Shown: one piece after another, positions 17,891 to 27,000 of the stretch
Layout: the number at the start of each line of letters is the position of its first letter
Numbering within the stretch: position 1 is the stretch's first letter
Assembly (NCBI GenBank): GCA_947471985.1
Contig: CANIZL010000011.1
Location: forward strand, 1 to 64,000
DNA: 64,000 bases
Direction of reading: 5' to 3'
Source of the DNA: Verrucomicrobiota bacterium
GTDB taxonomy: Bacteria; Verrucomicrobiota; Verrucomicrobiia; Limisphaerales; UBA9464
Position numbers and translations under genes: made by a program
Notes under the pieces: model-generated
What the model saw: only the letters and a program-made list of their open reading frames with translations
The model's database searches: none
What the model was told of the DNA's origin: nothing

Positions 17891-19060
17891 TTAGTGGCTG
17901 TTGCCCGACCCGGCGTCACAGCACTGGCTGGGCGCGGTCGTCACGTGATACTCCAGTCCTTTGGTTTCGCGCGGATGCCGGAGCGGGGTGCGCAGACAGT
18001 TGTAGGGCGCGGCGTCGGCCGGCTTCACGGGGACGCGCGGTTCGATGAATTCAAAGTGCTCCGCGTAGGGCGCCTTGGCGTAGAGCTGGAAGGTTTTGTC
18101 GCAAACCGCGATGCGATCGCCGCGGCGCAGCCGATGACCATCGTCGTCGAGTACTTCGCGGAAGGGCCCGCGGTAGATCACTGCCTGGTGGAACTCCCGG
18201 CATTCCCCCTGCTTGCCTTTGTAGGCTTCCACGGTGACCGAACGGAATTCGATGCCCTCGACGGTCTGCCACGGTTGCGGGTCCCGTTTGAGCAGGCGGA
18301 TGCCATGGAATCCGGCGTCCTCGAAGGCCCGCAAAAACTGATCTTCGCGCAACGCCCCGCTGATGCACCCGCTCCACAGGGTGGCATCGGCCTGGAGGAC
18401 GAGCGGGATGTCCTCGTCGGCCACAATGTCCGAGATGACCGCGCGTCCGCCCGTTCGCAGTACGCGGAAGATTTCCTGGAACAGCGTCCCTTTGTCGCGG
18501 GGATTGACGAGGTTGAGCACGCAGTTGGAGACCACGACGTCCACGGATTCCGTGGCGACGAGCGGGTGTTGATGACGGAGTTCCTGCGCGAGATCCTGCG
18601 CGTGCAGGTAGGAGTTCGCGCCGCTGATGGGATGCTGTTCCAGCGTGGCATCGAGTCGATCCAGATCCAAAGCGAGGTCCTGGATGCGGCCTTTGCGGAA
18701 CTCGACGTTCGCGTAGCCCAAACGCTCGGCGACGATGGGCGCATTGCGGCGCGCCACTTCGAGCATGTCGTCGGTCATGTCGACGCCGATCACCCGGCCC
18801 TGGGGACCGACCACTTGGGCGGCGATGAAACAGATCTTGCCGGTGCCGCTGCCGAGATCGAGCACCGTCTCGCCCGGATGCACGTAACGGGAGGGATCGC
18901 CGCAGCCGTAATCCTTTTCAATGACCTCGGTGGGAATGATTTTCAGGAGGTCCTGATTGTATTCGATGGGACAGCAGAGCGCGGCCTCCGGCGCCTGGGC
19001 GGCGGCGGCATAGCGGCTTTTGACGGCGGATTCCGGGGGGTGATTGGGCAAGCGGTTCAT
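17891..19060 (-). CDS. arsM: Arsenite methyltransferase of the arsenosugar pathway (ArsM)
   Basis: 389-aa SAM-dependent methyltransferase. The N-terminal CCPIEYN and the DYGCGDPSRYV segment (near residue 52) carry Cys residues typical of the arsenosugar-type ArsM. Motif I is VLDLGSGTGKICFIAAQVVG (about residues 66-85), and SNCVLNLV marks motif II. A C-terminal domain of about 140 residues follows, ending in a CCDAGSG tail. It would methylate As(III) to dimethyl-arsenical, using a thiol reductant. It is the first gene of a close minus-strand pair with arsS (13-base gap), and a thioredoxin gene lies 254 bases upstream. Binding residues were judged by eye, not by alignment. Confidence 0.85.
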   Translation of the reverse strand: MNRLPNHPPESAVKSRYAAAAQAPEAALCCPIEYNQDLLKIIPTEVIEKDYGCGDPSRYVHPGETVLDLGSGTGKICFIAAQVVGPQGRVIGVDMTDDMLEVARRNAPIVAERLGYANVEFRKGRIQDLALDLDRLDATLEQHPISGANSYLHAQDLAQELRHQHPLVATESVDVVVSNCVLNLVNPRDKGTLFQEIFRVLRTGGRAVISDIVADEDIPLVLQADATLWSGCISGALREDQFLRAFEDAGFHGIRLLKRDPQPWQTVEGIEFRSVTVEAYKGKQGECREFHQAVIYRGPFREVLDDDGHRLRRGDRIAVCDKTFQLYAKAPYAEHFEFIEPRVPVKPADAAPYNCLRTPLRHPRETKGLEYHVTTAPSQCCDAGSGNSH

Positions 19061-19071
19061 GCGACGAAAAA

Positions 19072-19107
19072 GGTAACCGTTAACGGCGATTGGCGGTAAG
19101 AGTTACC
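19072..19107. promoter_or_regulatory. Inverted repeat just upstream of arsM
   Basis: GGTAAC at 19072-19077 and GTTACC at 19102-19107 form a 6-bp inverted repeat around 24 bases, 12 bases upstream of the arsM start. GTTAAC lies in between (19079-19084), next to GGTAACC. This is a plausible operator or promoter-overlapping site for an arsenic regulator such as ArsR. No ArsR-type gene is present in the window, so this stays a guess. Confidence 0.3.
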
Positions 19108-19314
19108 CCCTTCGCCGGGGGCCGCAACCGGACAACGCCGGGTGCGGATACGGCAGGTGCGCCTTCGCCAACGGCAGGTTCTGCAGCCGAAGCGCGGATC
19201 GCCGTGGCCCACTCCCCGGGGAGGCGGGGAGCGGGCGGTGTTTGGGTCGGGCGTTGGGACATGAACCGGGAGCGAAGGGAGTTCCTGGATTCCAGGCCCA
19301 AGTCGTGGTGGCGC

Positions 19315-19635
19315 TCAGGCGGCTTCGGCCAACGCGGCGGTCAACGTGGATTTTGAGGCCACGCCGCGCAGCATGCGGACGGGCTGGCCGCCCTTGAAGA
19401 CGATGAGCGTGGGAATCGCCGTGATCCCAAAGCGCACGGCCAGTTCCGGCTCCTCTTCAATGTTCACCTTCGCCACCACGGCCTTGCCGGCCTGCTCGCT
19501 GGCCACCTGGTCCAGCACGGGGACGAGCATCTTGCACGGGCCGCACCACTCGGCCCAGAAATCCACGAGGATGGGCTGCTGCGTGGCGGCGAGCGTGGTG
19601 TCGAAGGTGGCCTGAGTGAGGGCAGTCGTTTTCAT
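19315..19635 (-). CDS. trxA: Thioredoxin
   Basis: 106-aa classical thioredoxin with the active site WAEWCGPCKML at about residues 27-37, the cis-Pro region FGITAIPTLIVF at about residues 70-81, and a C-terminal amphipathic helix. It reduces protein disulphides and supports peroxiredoxins, methionine sulphoxide reductases and arsenate/arsenite metabolism, working with thioredoxin reductase (not in this window). It is the first gene of the leftward block, 254 bases upstream of arsM. Since ArsM needs a thiol donor, co-location may be functional, but the gap suggests a separate promoter for arsM. Confidence 0.92.
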   Translation of the reverse strand: MKTTALTQATFDTTLAATQQPILVDFWAEWCGPCKMLVPVLDQVASEQAGKAVVAKVNIEEEPELAVRFGITAIPTLIVFKGGQPVRMLRGVASKSTLTAALAEAA

Positions 19636-20051
19636 AGTCGGTTTTTCCGTTTCAAGTCAGCGCGGTGTTTGGCCGCGCCATTCCGGTTGGTGGTAGGCTG
19701 TCGTTCTTGTTTCGTTCCGCCGGCCTTCGGCGGGCACGCCTCCGTTGATCACGTGCCGTGCCAAGTGATCGCGAGGGTGAAAGATGCGGAAAATGGAGCG
19801 TTTTGACACATTTGCGACGAAAGGCCTGTTACGGAAAGTCGTAAAACACGAAGTGTCGTAGTGAGAAAACGGGGAATTTCGTAGCGGCGGGGTCGAGGGG
19901 CGCTTTTGAGCGGTGGGCTCGAAACCACGGACGGTGGCCGCAATGGGACCGTTGCTTGCGGGATGGGCATTGCCCGATATGGTGCCGAACGCTTGCGGGC
20001 AGTCGGACGAAAATGGGTCCGGCCACCCGTGGAATCCGCATCCTATACATC
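19636..20051. other. Divergent intergenic region with repeated TCGTA-type sites
   Basis: 416 bases between trxA (leftward) and the Old Yellow Enzyme gene (rightward). It contains TTACG-gaaagt-CGTAA at 19829-19844, then ACGA-agtg-TCGT around 19848-19859, and TTTCGTAG near 19877. The 11-base string AAGTGTCGTAG here recurs at about 21260, just before the sigma-54 activator gene. The repeated, partly symmetric TCGTA units look like binding sites for one regulator. No protein-coding frame is convincing, and no good -24/-12 promoter was found by eye. Confidence 0.45.
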
Positions 20052-21164
20052 ATGACCACGACGGCTCCCTCCACTTCCTCACCTCACCTGCTTTCCGCCT
20101 TTGATCTGCGCGGACTGGCCTTGCGCAATCGCGTGATCATGGCGCCACTGACCCGGGCGCGCGCCGGCCGCGATCGGTTGCCCAATGATTTGATGACCGA
20201 GTACTACGTTCAGCGCGCATCGGCGGGATTGATCATTGCCGAGGCCACGGTGATTTCTGAACAGGGCTTTGGCTGGGTCGATTCTCCGGGCATTTACAAC
20301 GACGCGCAGGAAGCGGGATGGCGGAAGCTCGTGGCGGGACTGCACACCCACGGCACGCCGATTTTCCTGCAGCTTTGGCATTGCGGTCGGGCGTCGCACA
20401 GTGCGTTTCATGGCGGTCGTCCGGCGGTCTCCGCCTCCGCCCTCAAACTCCGCGGGGATACGGTGCATACCCCGGTGGGCAAGCTTCCTTACGAGACACC
20501 CCGCGCGCTGGAGACGGCTGAGGTCGCCGCCGTTGTGGCGGACTACCGCCGGGCGGCGGAGCGGGCCCGCGCCGCGGGCTTCGATGGCGTGGAGATTCAC
20601 GCGGCCAACGGGTACTTGATCGATCAATTCCTGCAGTCGTCGACCAACCAGCGCACCGACATCTACGGCGGCAGCGTGGAGAATCGGTACCGCTTCCTGC
20701 GAGAGATTGTTGAAGCGATTCTCACGGTGTGGCCCGCGGCCCGGGTGGGCGTGCGATTGTCTCCGAACGGATCCTTCAACGACATGGGATCGCCGGACTT
20801 CCGCGAGACCTTCACCTATGTGGCGCAGCAACTGAACGCGTTCGGCCTCGCTTATCTGCACGTGGTGGATGGTCTGGCCTTTGGTTTTCATAATCTCGGC
20901 CAACCCATGGTGCTCCCGGAATTCCGTGCCGTTTTCCAGGGCCCCTTGATGGGCAATTGCGGGTACACCCAGGCCAGCGCCGAGGCGGCCATCGCCGACG
21001 GTCAGGCGGATCTGATCGCCTTTGGCCGGCCTTATTTGAGCAACCCGGATCTGGTGGAGCGTTTCACCCACGGCTGGGAATTGAATCCGCCGGCCGACAT
21101 GAAGGTTTGGTCCGCACCGGACGCCCGGGGCTATACGGACTTCCCCATTCATCCGCGGGCCTGA
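20052..21164 (+). CDS. Alkene reductase, Old Yellow Enzyme family
   Basis: 370-aa FMN-dependent ene-reductase of the NemA/OYE group, reducing electrophilic C=C bonds (enones, N-ethylmaleimide, nitro esters) with NAD(P)H. Features are APLTRARA near residue 32, the FLQLWHCGRASH motif, the catalytic-site stretch HAANGYLIDQFLQ and the family signature NQRTDIYGGSVENRYRF. The C-terminal FMN-phosphate-binding GRPYLSNPDL is also present. I chose the ATG at 20052 since family members start just before the conserved LLSAFDLRGLALRNR; a longer frame begins at 19956 in the promoter region. It is followed by the activator gene across a strong hairpin and may be its target. Confidence 0.88.
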   Translation: MTTTAPSTSSPHLLSAFDLRGLALRNRVIMAPLTRARAGRDRLPNDLMTEYYVQRASAGLIIAEATVISEQGFGWVDSPGIYNDAQEAGWRKLVAGLHTHGTPIFLQLWHCGRASHSAFHGGRPAVSASALKLRGDTVHTPVGKLPYETPRALETAEVAAVVADYRRAAERARAAGFDGVEIHAANGYLIDQFLQSSTNQRTDIYGGSVENRYRFLREIVEAILTVWPAARVGVRLSPNGSFNDMGSPDFRETFTYVAQQLNAFGLAYLHVVDGLAFGFHNLGQPMVLPEFRAVFQGPLMGNCGYTQASAEAAIADGQADLIAFGRPYLSNPDLVERFTHGWELNPPADMKVWSAPDARGYTDFPIHPRA

Positions 21165-21216
21165 ATCGCGTCGGTCGGCGCCGGGGCTGGCCGGGTATCA
21201 AGAGAAACCTTGGGTC

Positions 21217-21247
21217 ACGAGCTTTCGTAATCACGAAAGCTCGTTTT
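21217..21247 (+). terminator. 12-bp perfect hairpin after the ene-reductase gene
   Basis: Left arm ACGAGCTTTCGT at 21217-21228, 4-base loop AATC, right arm ACGAAAGCTCGT at 21233-21244, with the T-run TTTT spanning 21244-21247. Stem length and T-run fit an intrinsic terminator for the reductase. The core TTTCGT-aatc-ACGAAA also resembles the inverted repeats in the 19.8-kb region and could double as an operator of the following activator gene. Confidence 0.6.
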
Positions 21248-21278
21248 GTCGTCGGGGGAAGTGTCGTAGATTCCCACC

Positions 21279-22865
21279 GTGAACTGCGCGAACCTGCCTC
21301 ATGTCATGGTGTCCATGGCGCAAAATCGATCATTGCCCGAGGTGCTGCGGGCGATTGTCGAGGGTATCGCCGAATGTCGGAATGTGGTTTTGGTCCGCAT
21401 CTGGCTGATTGCTCCCGGCGATGTCTGCGCATCGTGCCGCTTCCGTCCCGAATGTCCGGACCAGACGCGGTGTCTGCATTTGGCGGCGAGCGCGGGTAAC
21501 CCGGGGGATAACAAGTCCAACTACCGCCGGTTGGACGGGGCTTTTCGCCGCTTTCCGCTGGGCGTTCGCAAGATCGGTCGCGTGGGGCAATCGGGCGAAC
21601 CCTTGTTGCTGTCCGCCGTGCGCGGGGCGGAGGACTGGATCGCCGAGCCCAAATGGGTGCAGAGCAAACGCATCCAAACGTTCGCCGCGCAGCCCCTCAT
21701 TTTTCGGGGGGAGGTGCTCGGTGTGCTGGCGGTGTTCGATACCACGGCGCTGGCGGCCGATGATTTTGCCTGGCTGCGGGTGTTTGCCGATCACGCCGCG
21801 GTGAGCATCGCCAATGCGCGCGCGTTCGAGGAGATCGGCATGCTCAAGGCGCGATTGGAAGCGGAGAACGTGTATCTCCGCCAGGAGGTCACGGCGGCGT
21901 TGGGCGCGGGGGATCTCATCGGGAGCAGTCCCGGGCTGCGCAAAGTGCAGCAGCAGATTCAGTTGGTGGCGCCCACGGAAGCGAGTGTGTTGGTCACCGG
22001 GGAGAGCGGCACGGGCAAGGAGTTGGTGGCCCGGGCGATCCACGAACAAAGCCCGCGGCGGGAGCGGGCCTTGATCAAAGTGAATTGCAGTGCGGTGCCG
22101 GAGCCGCTGTTCGAGAGCGAGTTTTTCGGCCACGCGCGGGGCGCCTTCACCGGAGCGCTCAAGGACAAGCCGGGTCGGTTCGAACTGGCCGATGGCGGCA
22201 CGTTATTTCTGGATGAAATCGGCGAGGTGCCCCTGGCGATGCAGGCCAAACTGCTGCGGGTACTGCAGGAGCAGGAGTTGGAACGGGTTGGCGATCCGCG
22301 CACCCGCAAGGTCAACGTCCGCATCATCGCGGCGACCAATCGGGATTTGAAGCGCGAGGTGGAGGCCGGGCGATTCCGCCAGGATCTGTATTACCGGTTG
22401 AGCGTCTTCCCCATCGAAATTCCCCCGCTGCGCGAACGCCGCGAAGACGTCGCCCCGTTGGTGGCGCATTTTGTGAAGTTGGGCGCCCGACGGATGAATC
22501 GGCCGGTGCCGCGGGTGACCCCGGCGACCTTGAATCAACTCGTCGCCCACGACTGGCCGGGCAACGTGCGGGAATTGCAGAATGCGGTCGAGCGGGCGGT
22601 GATCCTGGCCCAGGGCGGGCCGCTGAGCTTCGAGCTCCCGGCGGCGAAGTCGGCGGAGAGTCCGCGCAAGTCGACGCGACCCGGCGATGCGGCGGGGTTT
22701 CTCACGCGGGACGAATTGAAACGGCAGGAGCGCGAGAGTTTGCGGGCGGCCCTGCAGGCCAGTGCCGGGAAAGTCTTTGGGCCGGGCGGCGCGGCCGAAT
22801 TGCTGGGCATGAAGCCCACCACACTCGCCTCGCGGATCAAGGCCTTGAAGTTGGCGGACGATTGA
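21279..22865 (+). CDS. Sigma-54-dependent activator with N-terminal GAF domain
   Basis: 528-aa transcription activator of the NtrC/FhlA type. An N-terminal GAF-like sensor (about residues 10-185) carries a Cys cluster, [16 protein letters not shown] (C-x2-C-x4-C-x5-C). The AAA+ domain follows, with Walker A GESGTGKE, the sigma-54 contact loop GAFTGA, Walker [11 protein letters not shown] and the R-finger region. The C-terminal Fis-type helix-turn-helix lies around residues 485-528 ([19 protein letters not shown]). The start is a GTG at 21279, since no good ATG precedes the conserved GAF start. It stands alone after the OYE gene, with TCGTA-type sites just upstream, suggesting autoregulation or control of the reductase. 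Confidence 0.9.
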   Translation: MNCANLPHVMVSMAQNRSLPEVLRAIVEGIAECRNVVLVRIWLIAPGDVCASCRFRPECPDQTRCLHLAASAGNPGDNKSNYRRLDGAFRRFPLGVRKIGRVGQSGEPLLLSAVRGAEDWIAEPKWVQSKRIQTFAAQPLIFRGEVLGVLAVFDTTALAADDFAWLRVFADHAAVSIANARAFEEIGMLKARLEAENVYLRQEVTAALGAGDLIGSSPGLRKVQQQIQLVAPTEASVLVTGESGTGKELVARAIHEQSPRRERALIKVNCSAVPEPLFESEFFGHARGAFTGALKDKPGRFELADGGTLFLDEIGEVPLAMQAKLLRVLQEQELERVGDPRTRKVNVRIIAATNRDLKREVEAGRFRQDLYYRLSVFPIEIPPLRERREDVAPLVAHFVKLGARRMNRPVPRVTPATLNQLVAHDWPGNVRELQNAVERAVILAQGGPLSFELPAAKSAESPRKSTRPGDAAGFLTRDELKRQERESLRAALQASAGKVFGPGGAAELLGMKPTTLASRIKALKLADD

Positions 22866-23030
22866 TCCGCGGGTGTCGTTGATGGGTGGGTTTCGGGCGG
22901 TCCCCTCCGCCAGCAAAAGAGTGCGTGCAGGCGTGGGTTGGTTCGCCTAAATCAGCGTTCATCTTTCCGGCGCGCAGAACCACGGGGGCCTGGCACCGGG
23001 AACCGTAAAATCATCTAGGAATCTGCACAC

Positions 23031-23945
23031 ATGAGCGAACGCATTGGAGTTGTCGGAGTCGGCCGGATGGGCGCCAACATGGCCCGCCGCCTCAAGAACC
23101 AGGGGTATCAGGTCACGGCGATCTATGACGTCCGGCCCGAGGCCGCCGCCGCCATCGCCCAGGAATTGGGCTGCGCGCATGCGACCCGGCTCGCCGACGT
23201 CACCGCCGCCAGCGATGTGGTGCTGACGGTGGTGACCGATGACAAGGCGATGGAAAAGGTGTTCGCCAAAAAGGGCGACAGCCTCCTGATCGGCGCCAAG
23301 GGGCGCACGTTCGTGAATTGCGCCACGGTATCGCCGGCCACCCATGTGGAGGTTGAGAAACGGGCCGCCAAAGTCGGCGCCCACAGCCTGGAGGCCTGCA
23401 TGGCGTCCAGCATCAACCAGGCCCTCAATGGCACCCTGTATTTGATGATCGGCGGCCAGGAAGCCGTGTTTAACGCCCTGAAACCGCTCCTGAGCAAACT
23501 CTCGGACGACGGCAAGTTGCTGCGGTACATCGGACCCGCGGGCAAGGCCGGGCAGGTGAAGGCGCTGGTGAACATGGTCATGAACATCAACACCGCCGGT
23601 CTCGCCGAAGGCCTCGGCCTGGGCTCGGCTCTGGGCCTCGATCTCAAGACGCTGATGGAAGTTTTCAGCCAGACCGGGGCCAACAGCCGGGTGTTGGCGA
23701 CGGACGGCGAGGACATGGTGAATCGCGACCACAGCTGCTTCTTCAGTGCCTCTCATGCGGCGAAGGATTCCGGCATCGCCCTGGCGCTGGGCAAAAAGGC
23801 GAAGCTGAAACTGCCGCTCGCCGCGGCCACCTATGCGCAGTACACGAAGCTCACCAAGTTGGGCTTCGGCGAACTCGACAAATCCGGCATCGCGGAGCTG
23901 ACCTTCAAGGGCCGCGGCAAGAAGCCGTCTCGGAAGAAGAAGTAG
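23031..23945 (+). CDS. NAD(P)-binding beta-hydroxyacid dehydrogenase-like protein
   Basis: 304-aa protein of the 3-hydroxyisobutyrate dehydrogenase / tartronate semialdehyde reductase (6PGDH-related) family. The N-terminal Rossmann motif is GVVGVGRMGANMARRL (G-x-G-x2-G, residues 6-21). The central stretch GPAGKAGQVKALVNMVMNIN (from about residue 180) holds the family's catalytic Lys (GQVKALVN), and the C-terminal helical domain follows. The tail KGRGKKPSRKKK is unusually basic and may be a nucleic-acid or surface contact. It reduces or oxidises a beta-hydroxyacid; the substrate is unknown. It stands as a single gene, 108 bases before the DUF1592-type gene. Confidence 0.87.
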   Translation: MSERIGVVGVGRMGANMARRLKNQGYQVTAIYDVRPEAAAAIAQELGCAHATRLADVTAASDVVLTVVTDDKAMEKVFAKKGDSLLIGAKGRTFVNCATVSPATHVEVEKRAAKVGAHSLEACMASSINQALNGTLYLMIGGQEAVFNALKPLLSKLSDDGKLLRYIGPAGKAGQVKALVNMVMNINTAGLAEGLGLGSALGLDLKTLMEVFSQTGANSRVLATDGEDMVNRDHSCFFSASHAAKDSGIALALGKKAKLKLPLAAATYAQYTKLTKLGFGELDKSGIAELTFKGRGKKPSRKKK

Positions 23946-24053
23946 TCGGCGGAGTGATGCTGGGTTGGTGCGCCGGGGAGCGAAAATCCGCCCGCCCGGT
24001 GCATTCACTTCTTGTTTCCGCGGGTGCCCGCACCGCATGCTTCGCCATCCACC

Positions 24054-27000
24054 ATGGTGAAGCTGCTTATGGATATCCTGCGATTCCGCCGGTCCGTTGC
24101 CCGGGCGTTCTCCGCGTTTTGCACCGCGCCGGCACTGGTCGCCGCCACCGCGGCCGTCACCAGCCCGACGGCGGAGGAGTTTCCGCGCGACATCCGACCG
24201 TTGCTCCAACGGGTCTGCCTCGACTGCCATTCCACCGCCAAGCACAAGGGCGACCTCGATCTCGAACGCTTCGCGTCCTACGCCGATATCCTGAGTCAGC
24301 CCAAGGCGTGGATGGAGGTGGTGAATCAGGTTTCTCTGGGCGAAATGCCGCCCAAGGAAAAGCCCCAACCGACCGATGAAGAACGGGCGCGTTTGCTGGA
24401 TTGGGTGTCCCGCGCGCTGGATGAAGCGGCCCGGGCCCGCGCTGGTGATCCGGGTCCGGTGGTGCTGCGCCGCCTGAACAATACCGAGTACACGTTCACC
24501 GTGCGCGATCTCACCGGGGTCTCCACGTTGTCGCCCACCAAGGAGTTTCCCGCCGACAGCGCGGCCGGTGAGGGTTTCCTGAACACCGGTCAGGCGCTGG
24601 TGATGTCCCCGGCCTTGTTCTCGAAATACCTCGACGCCGGCAAGGACATCGCCGCCCATGCCGTCCTCCTGCCCGATGGACTGCGATTTTCGAGTTCCAC
24701 CACGCGGCGTGATTGGACCGAGGAACTCCTCGCCCAGATCCGCGGTTTGTATCGCGACTACACGGATGCCCGCGGCGCCGATCGGGTGAATCTACAGGGC
24801 ATCGTCTTCGATACCAACGAGGGCGGGCGGTTGCCGCTGGAGCGGTATTTGGAAGCCACCCTGACCGACGGCGCGGCGTTGCGGGCGGATCCGGGGAGTG
24901 TGGGGGAGATCGCGCGCAAACAGCACTTGAGTCCCAAGTATCTCGGCTCGCTCTGGCACCTGCTGACGACGGAGACCACCTCACCCTTGCTCGCGCCCCT
25001 GCAAGCCCGCTGGCGGCAGGCCAAGCCCGGCGACGGCGTGGCGCTCGCGCAGGGATTCGCTCCCTGGCAGCAGGCGTTGTGGAAGTTCTCCAGCGTGGGT
25101 CACATCGGCAAGGCGGGCGGGCCGAAGGCGTGGATGGAGCCGGTGACGCCGCTGGCGGCGCAGCAGGAATTTCGGTTGAAGCTCGCGGCGCCCACAAACG
25201 GCACGGAGGTCACGGTGTACCTCGCCGCCGGGGATGCGGGTGATGGCTCCGTGAATGACTTTGTCGTGTGGCAACAACCCCGACTGGTCCGGCCGGGGTA
25301 TCCGGATCTGCCGCTGAAGGATGTGCGGAGTTACGTGGGTGCGCTGGCCTCGCAACGCGAGCGTCTGTTCGCGGGCACCGTGCCCAGCCTGGCGGCGGTG
25401 GCGGAAGCGGCTGCCAGCAAGGAGGCCATCGATATCCCCGCACTGGCCCAGCGGCATGTGCTGGAGCCCGAGGTGTTGCGGGCGTGGCTGGCCCTGTTGG
25501 GCGTGGGCACGCTCGGGCCGCTCGATCACTTCACCACGCAACTGCGTCGGGTCTCGAATTTCGATTTTGTGAACGGCTGGGGTTCCGGGGAAACCCCCAG
25601 TGTCATGGCCAATGCCTCGGGCGAGGCGGTGCGCATTCCCGGTAAATTGAAACCTCACGGCGTCGTGATGCATCCGTCGCCCAAGCTCCAGGTGGCGGCG
25701 GGTTGGAGCAGTCCGCTCGCGGGTCGGGTTCAAGTGGAGGCGCACATCACCCACGCTCATCCCGAATGCGGCAACGGTGTGGCGTGGTCCCTCGAAGTGC
25801 GTCGGGGCAGCACCCGGCAGCGCCTGGCCTCGGGCATCGCGCAGGGCAATGCCGAGAAAGTTGCCGGGCCCTTCGACGCCGTGGCGGTGCGTCCCGGCGA
25901 TTTGATCTCGTTGCTCATCGATCCGCGCGACGGCAATCATTCCTGCGATCTCACCGACGTGGAGTTGCGGGTGCGGGCGGAAGGCGACGGCGGTCGGGAG
26001 TGGGTTCTGACCCGCGATGTTTCCGGTGACGTGCTGGCGGCCAATCCGCACGCGGACAGCTTCGGCAATCCCGGCATCTGGCACTTCTATACGGAACCGG
26101 TGACCGGCGCGGCCCTCGCGCCGGTGATTCCTCCCGGATCGCTGCTGGCCCGTTGGCAGGCGGCGGGCACCGACGGGGAACGGGCGACCCTGGCGACGGA
26201 ACTGCAGCGGCTCCTGACCGGCGGCGTTCCGCCGGATGCGGCGACGCCGGACGGGCGGCTCTTTCAGCAACTGAACTCCCTCGGCGGGCCCTTGTTGCAG
26301 GCGGCCCGCGGATTGCCGGCGGTTTCGCCGGCACCCGCGGCTGCTGCTGCGGTGTGGTCGCTGGCTCCGGAGATGTTTAGACGGGTTGCTCCGGGTTCTC
26401 CCGGGCGAACCGCACCGGAGGCCACCAGCCTGGCGGTGGCGGCGCCTTCGGTGTTGGAAATCCGCCTGCCGGCCGATTTGGTGGCGGGCGCCGAGTTTGT
26501 CACCACGGGCGTGCTGGATGCCGAAGTCGGGGCGGAAGGCAGCGTGCAGTTGCAGGTCTTGACCACGAAACCCGCGGGTGACGGTGGCTTGCTGCCGAGT
26601 GGCACCACCGTGACCCAGGGCAGCGGTCCGTGGACCTCGGACACGCGGCAGTTGTCGCATCGCTCTCCGGTCATCACCCGCGAGGGCAGTTCGGCCCGGC
26701 GCCGTTGGGAACGGGCCTTTGAGGAATTCCGCAATCAATTCCCGGCCGCCCTGTGTTACGTGAAGATTGTACCCGTCGACGAAGTGGTGACGCTCACGTT
26801 GTATCATCGCGAGGACGGCCAGTTGGCGCGCCTGATGTTGGACGACGCCCAGGCGGCGCGGCTCGATCGCTTGTGGGACGAGCTGCACTACGTCAGTCAG
26901 GATGCACTGACCTTGGTGGATGCCTATGAGCAGCTTTGGCAATACGCCACGCAGGATGCGGATCCCAAGGTGTTCGAGCCGATGCGGAAGCCGATTTACG

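Noticed and set aside
19877-19892. Possible sigma-54 promoter (GG-N10-GC) before the OYE gene
   Set aside because: Only the invariant GG and GC match; the rest departs from TGGCAC-N5-TTGC, which is expected by chance in GC-rich DNA.
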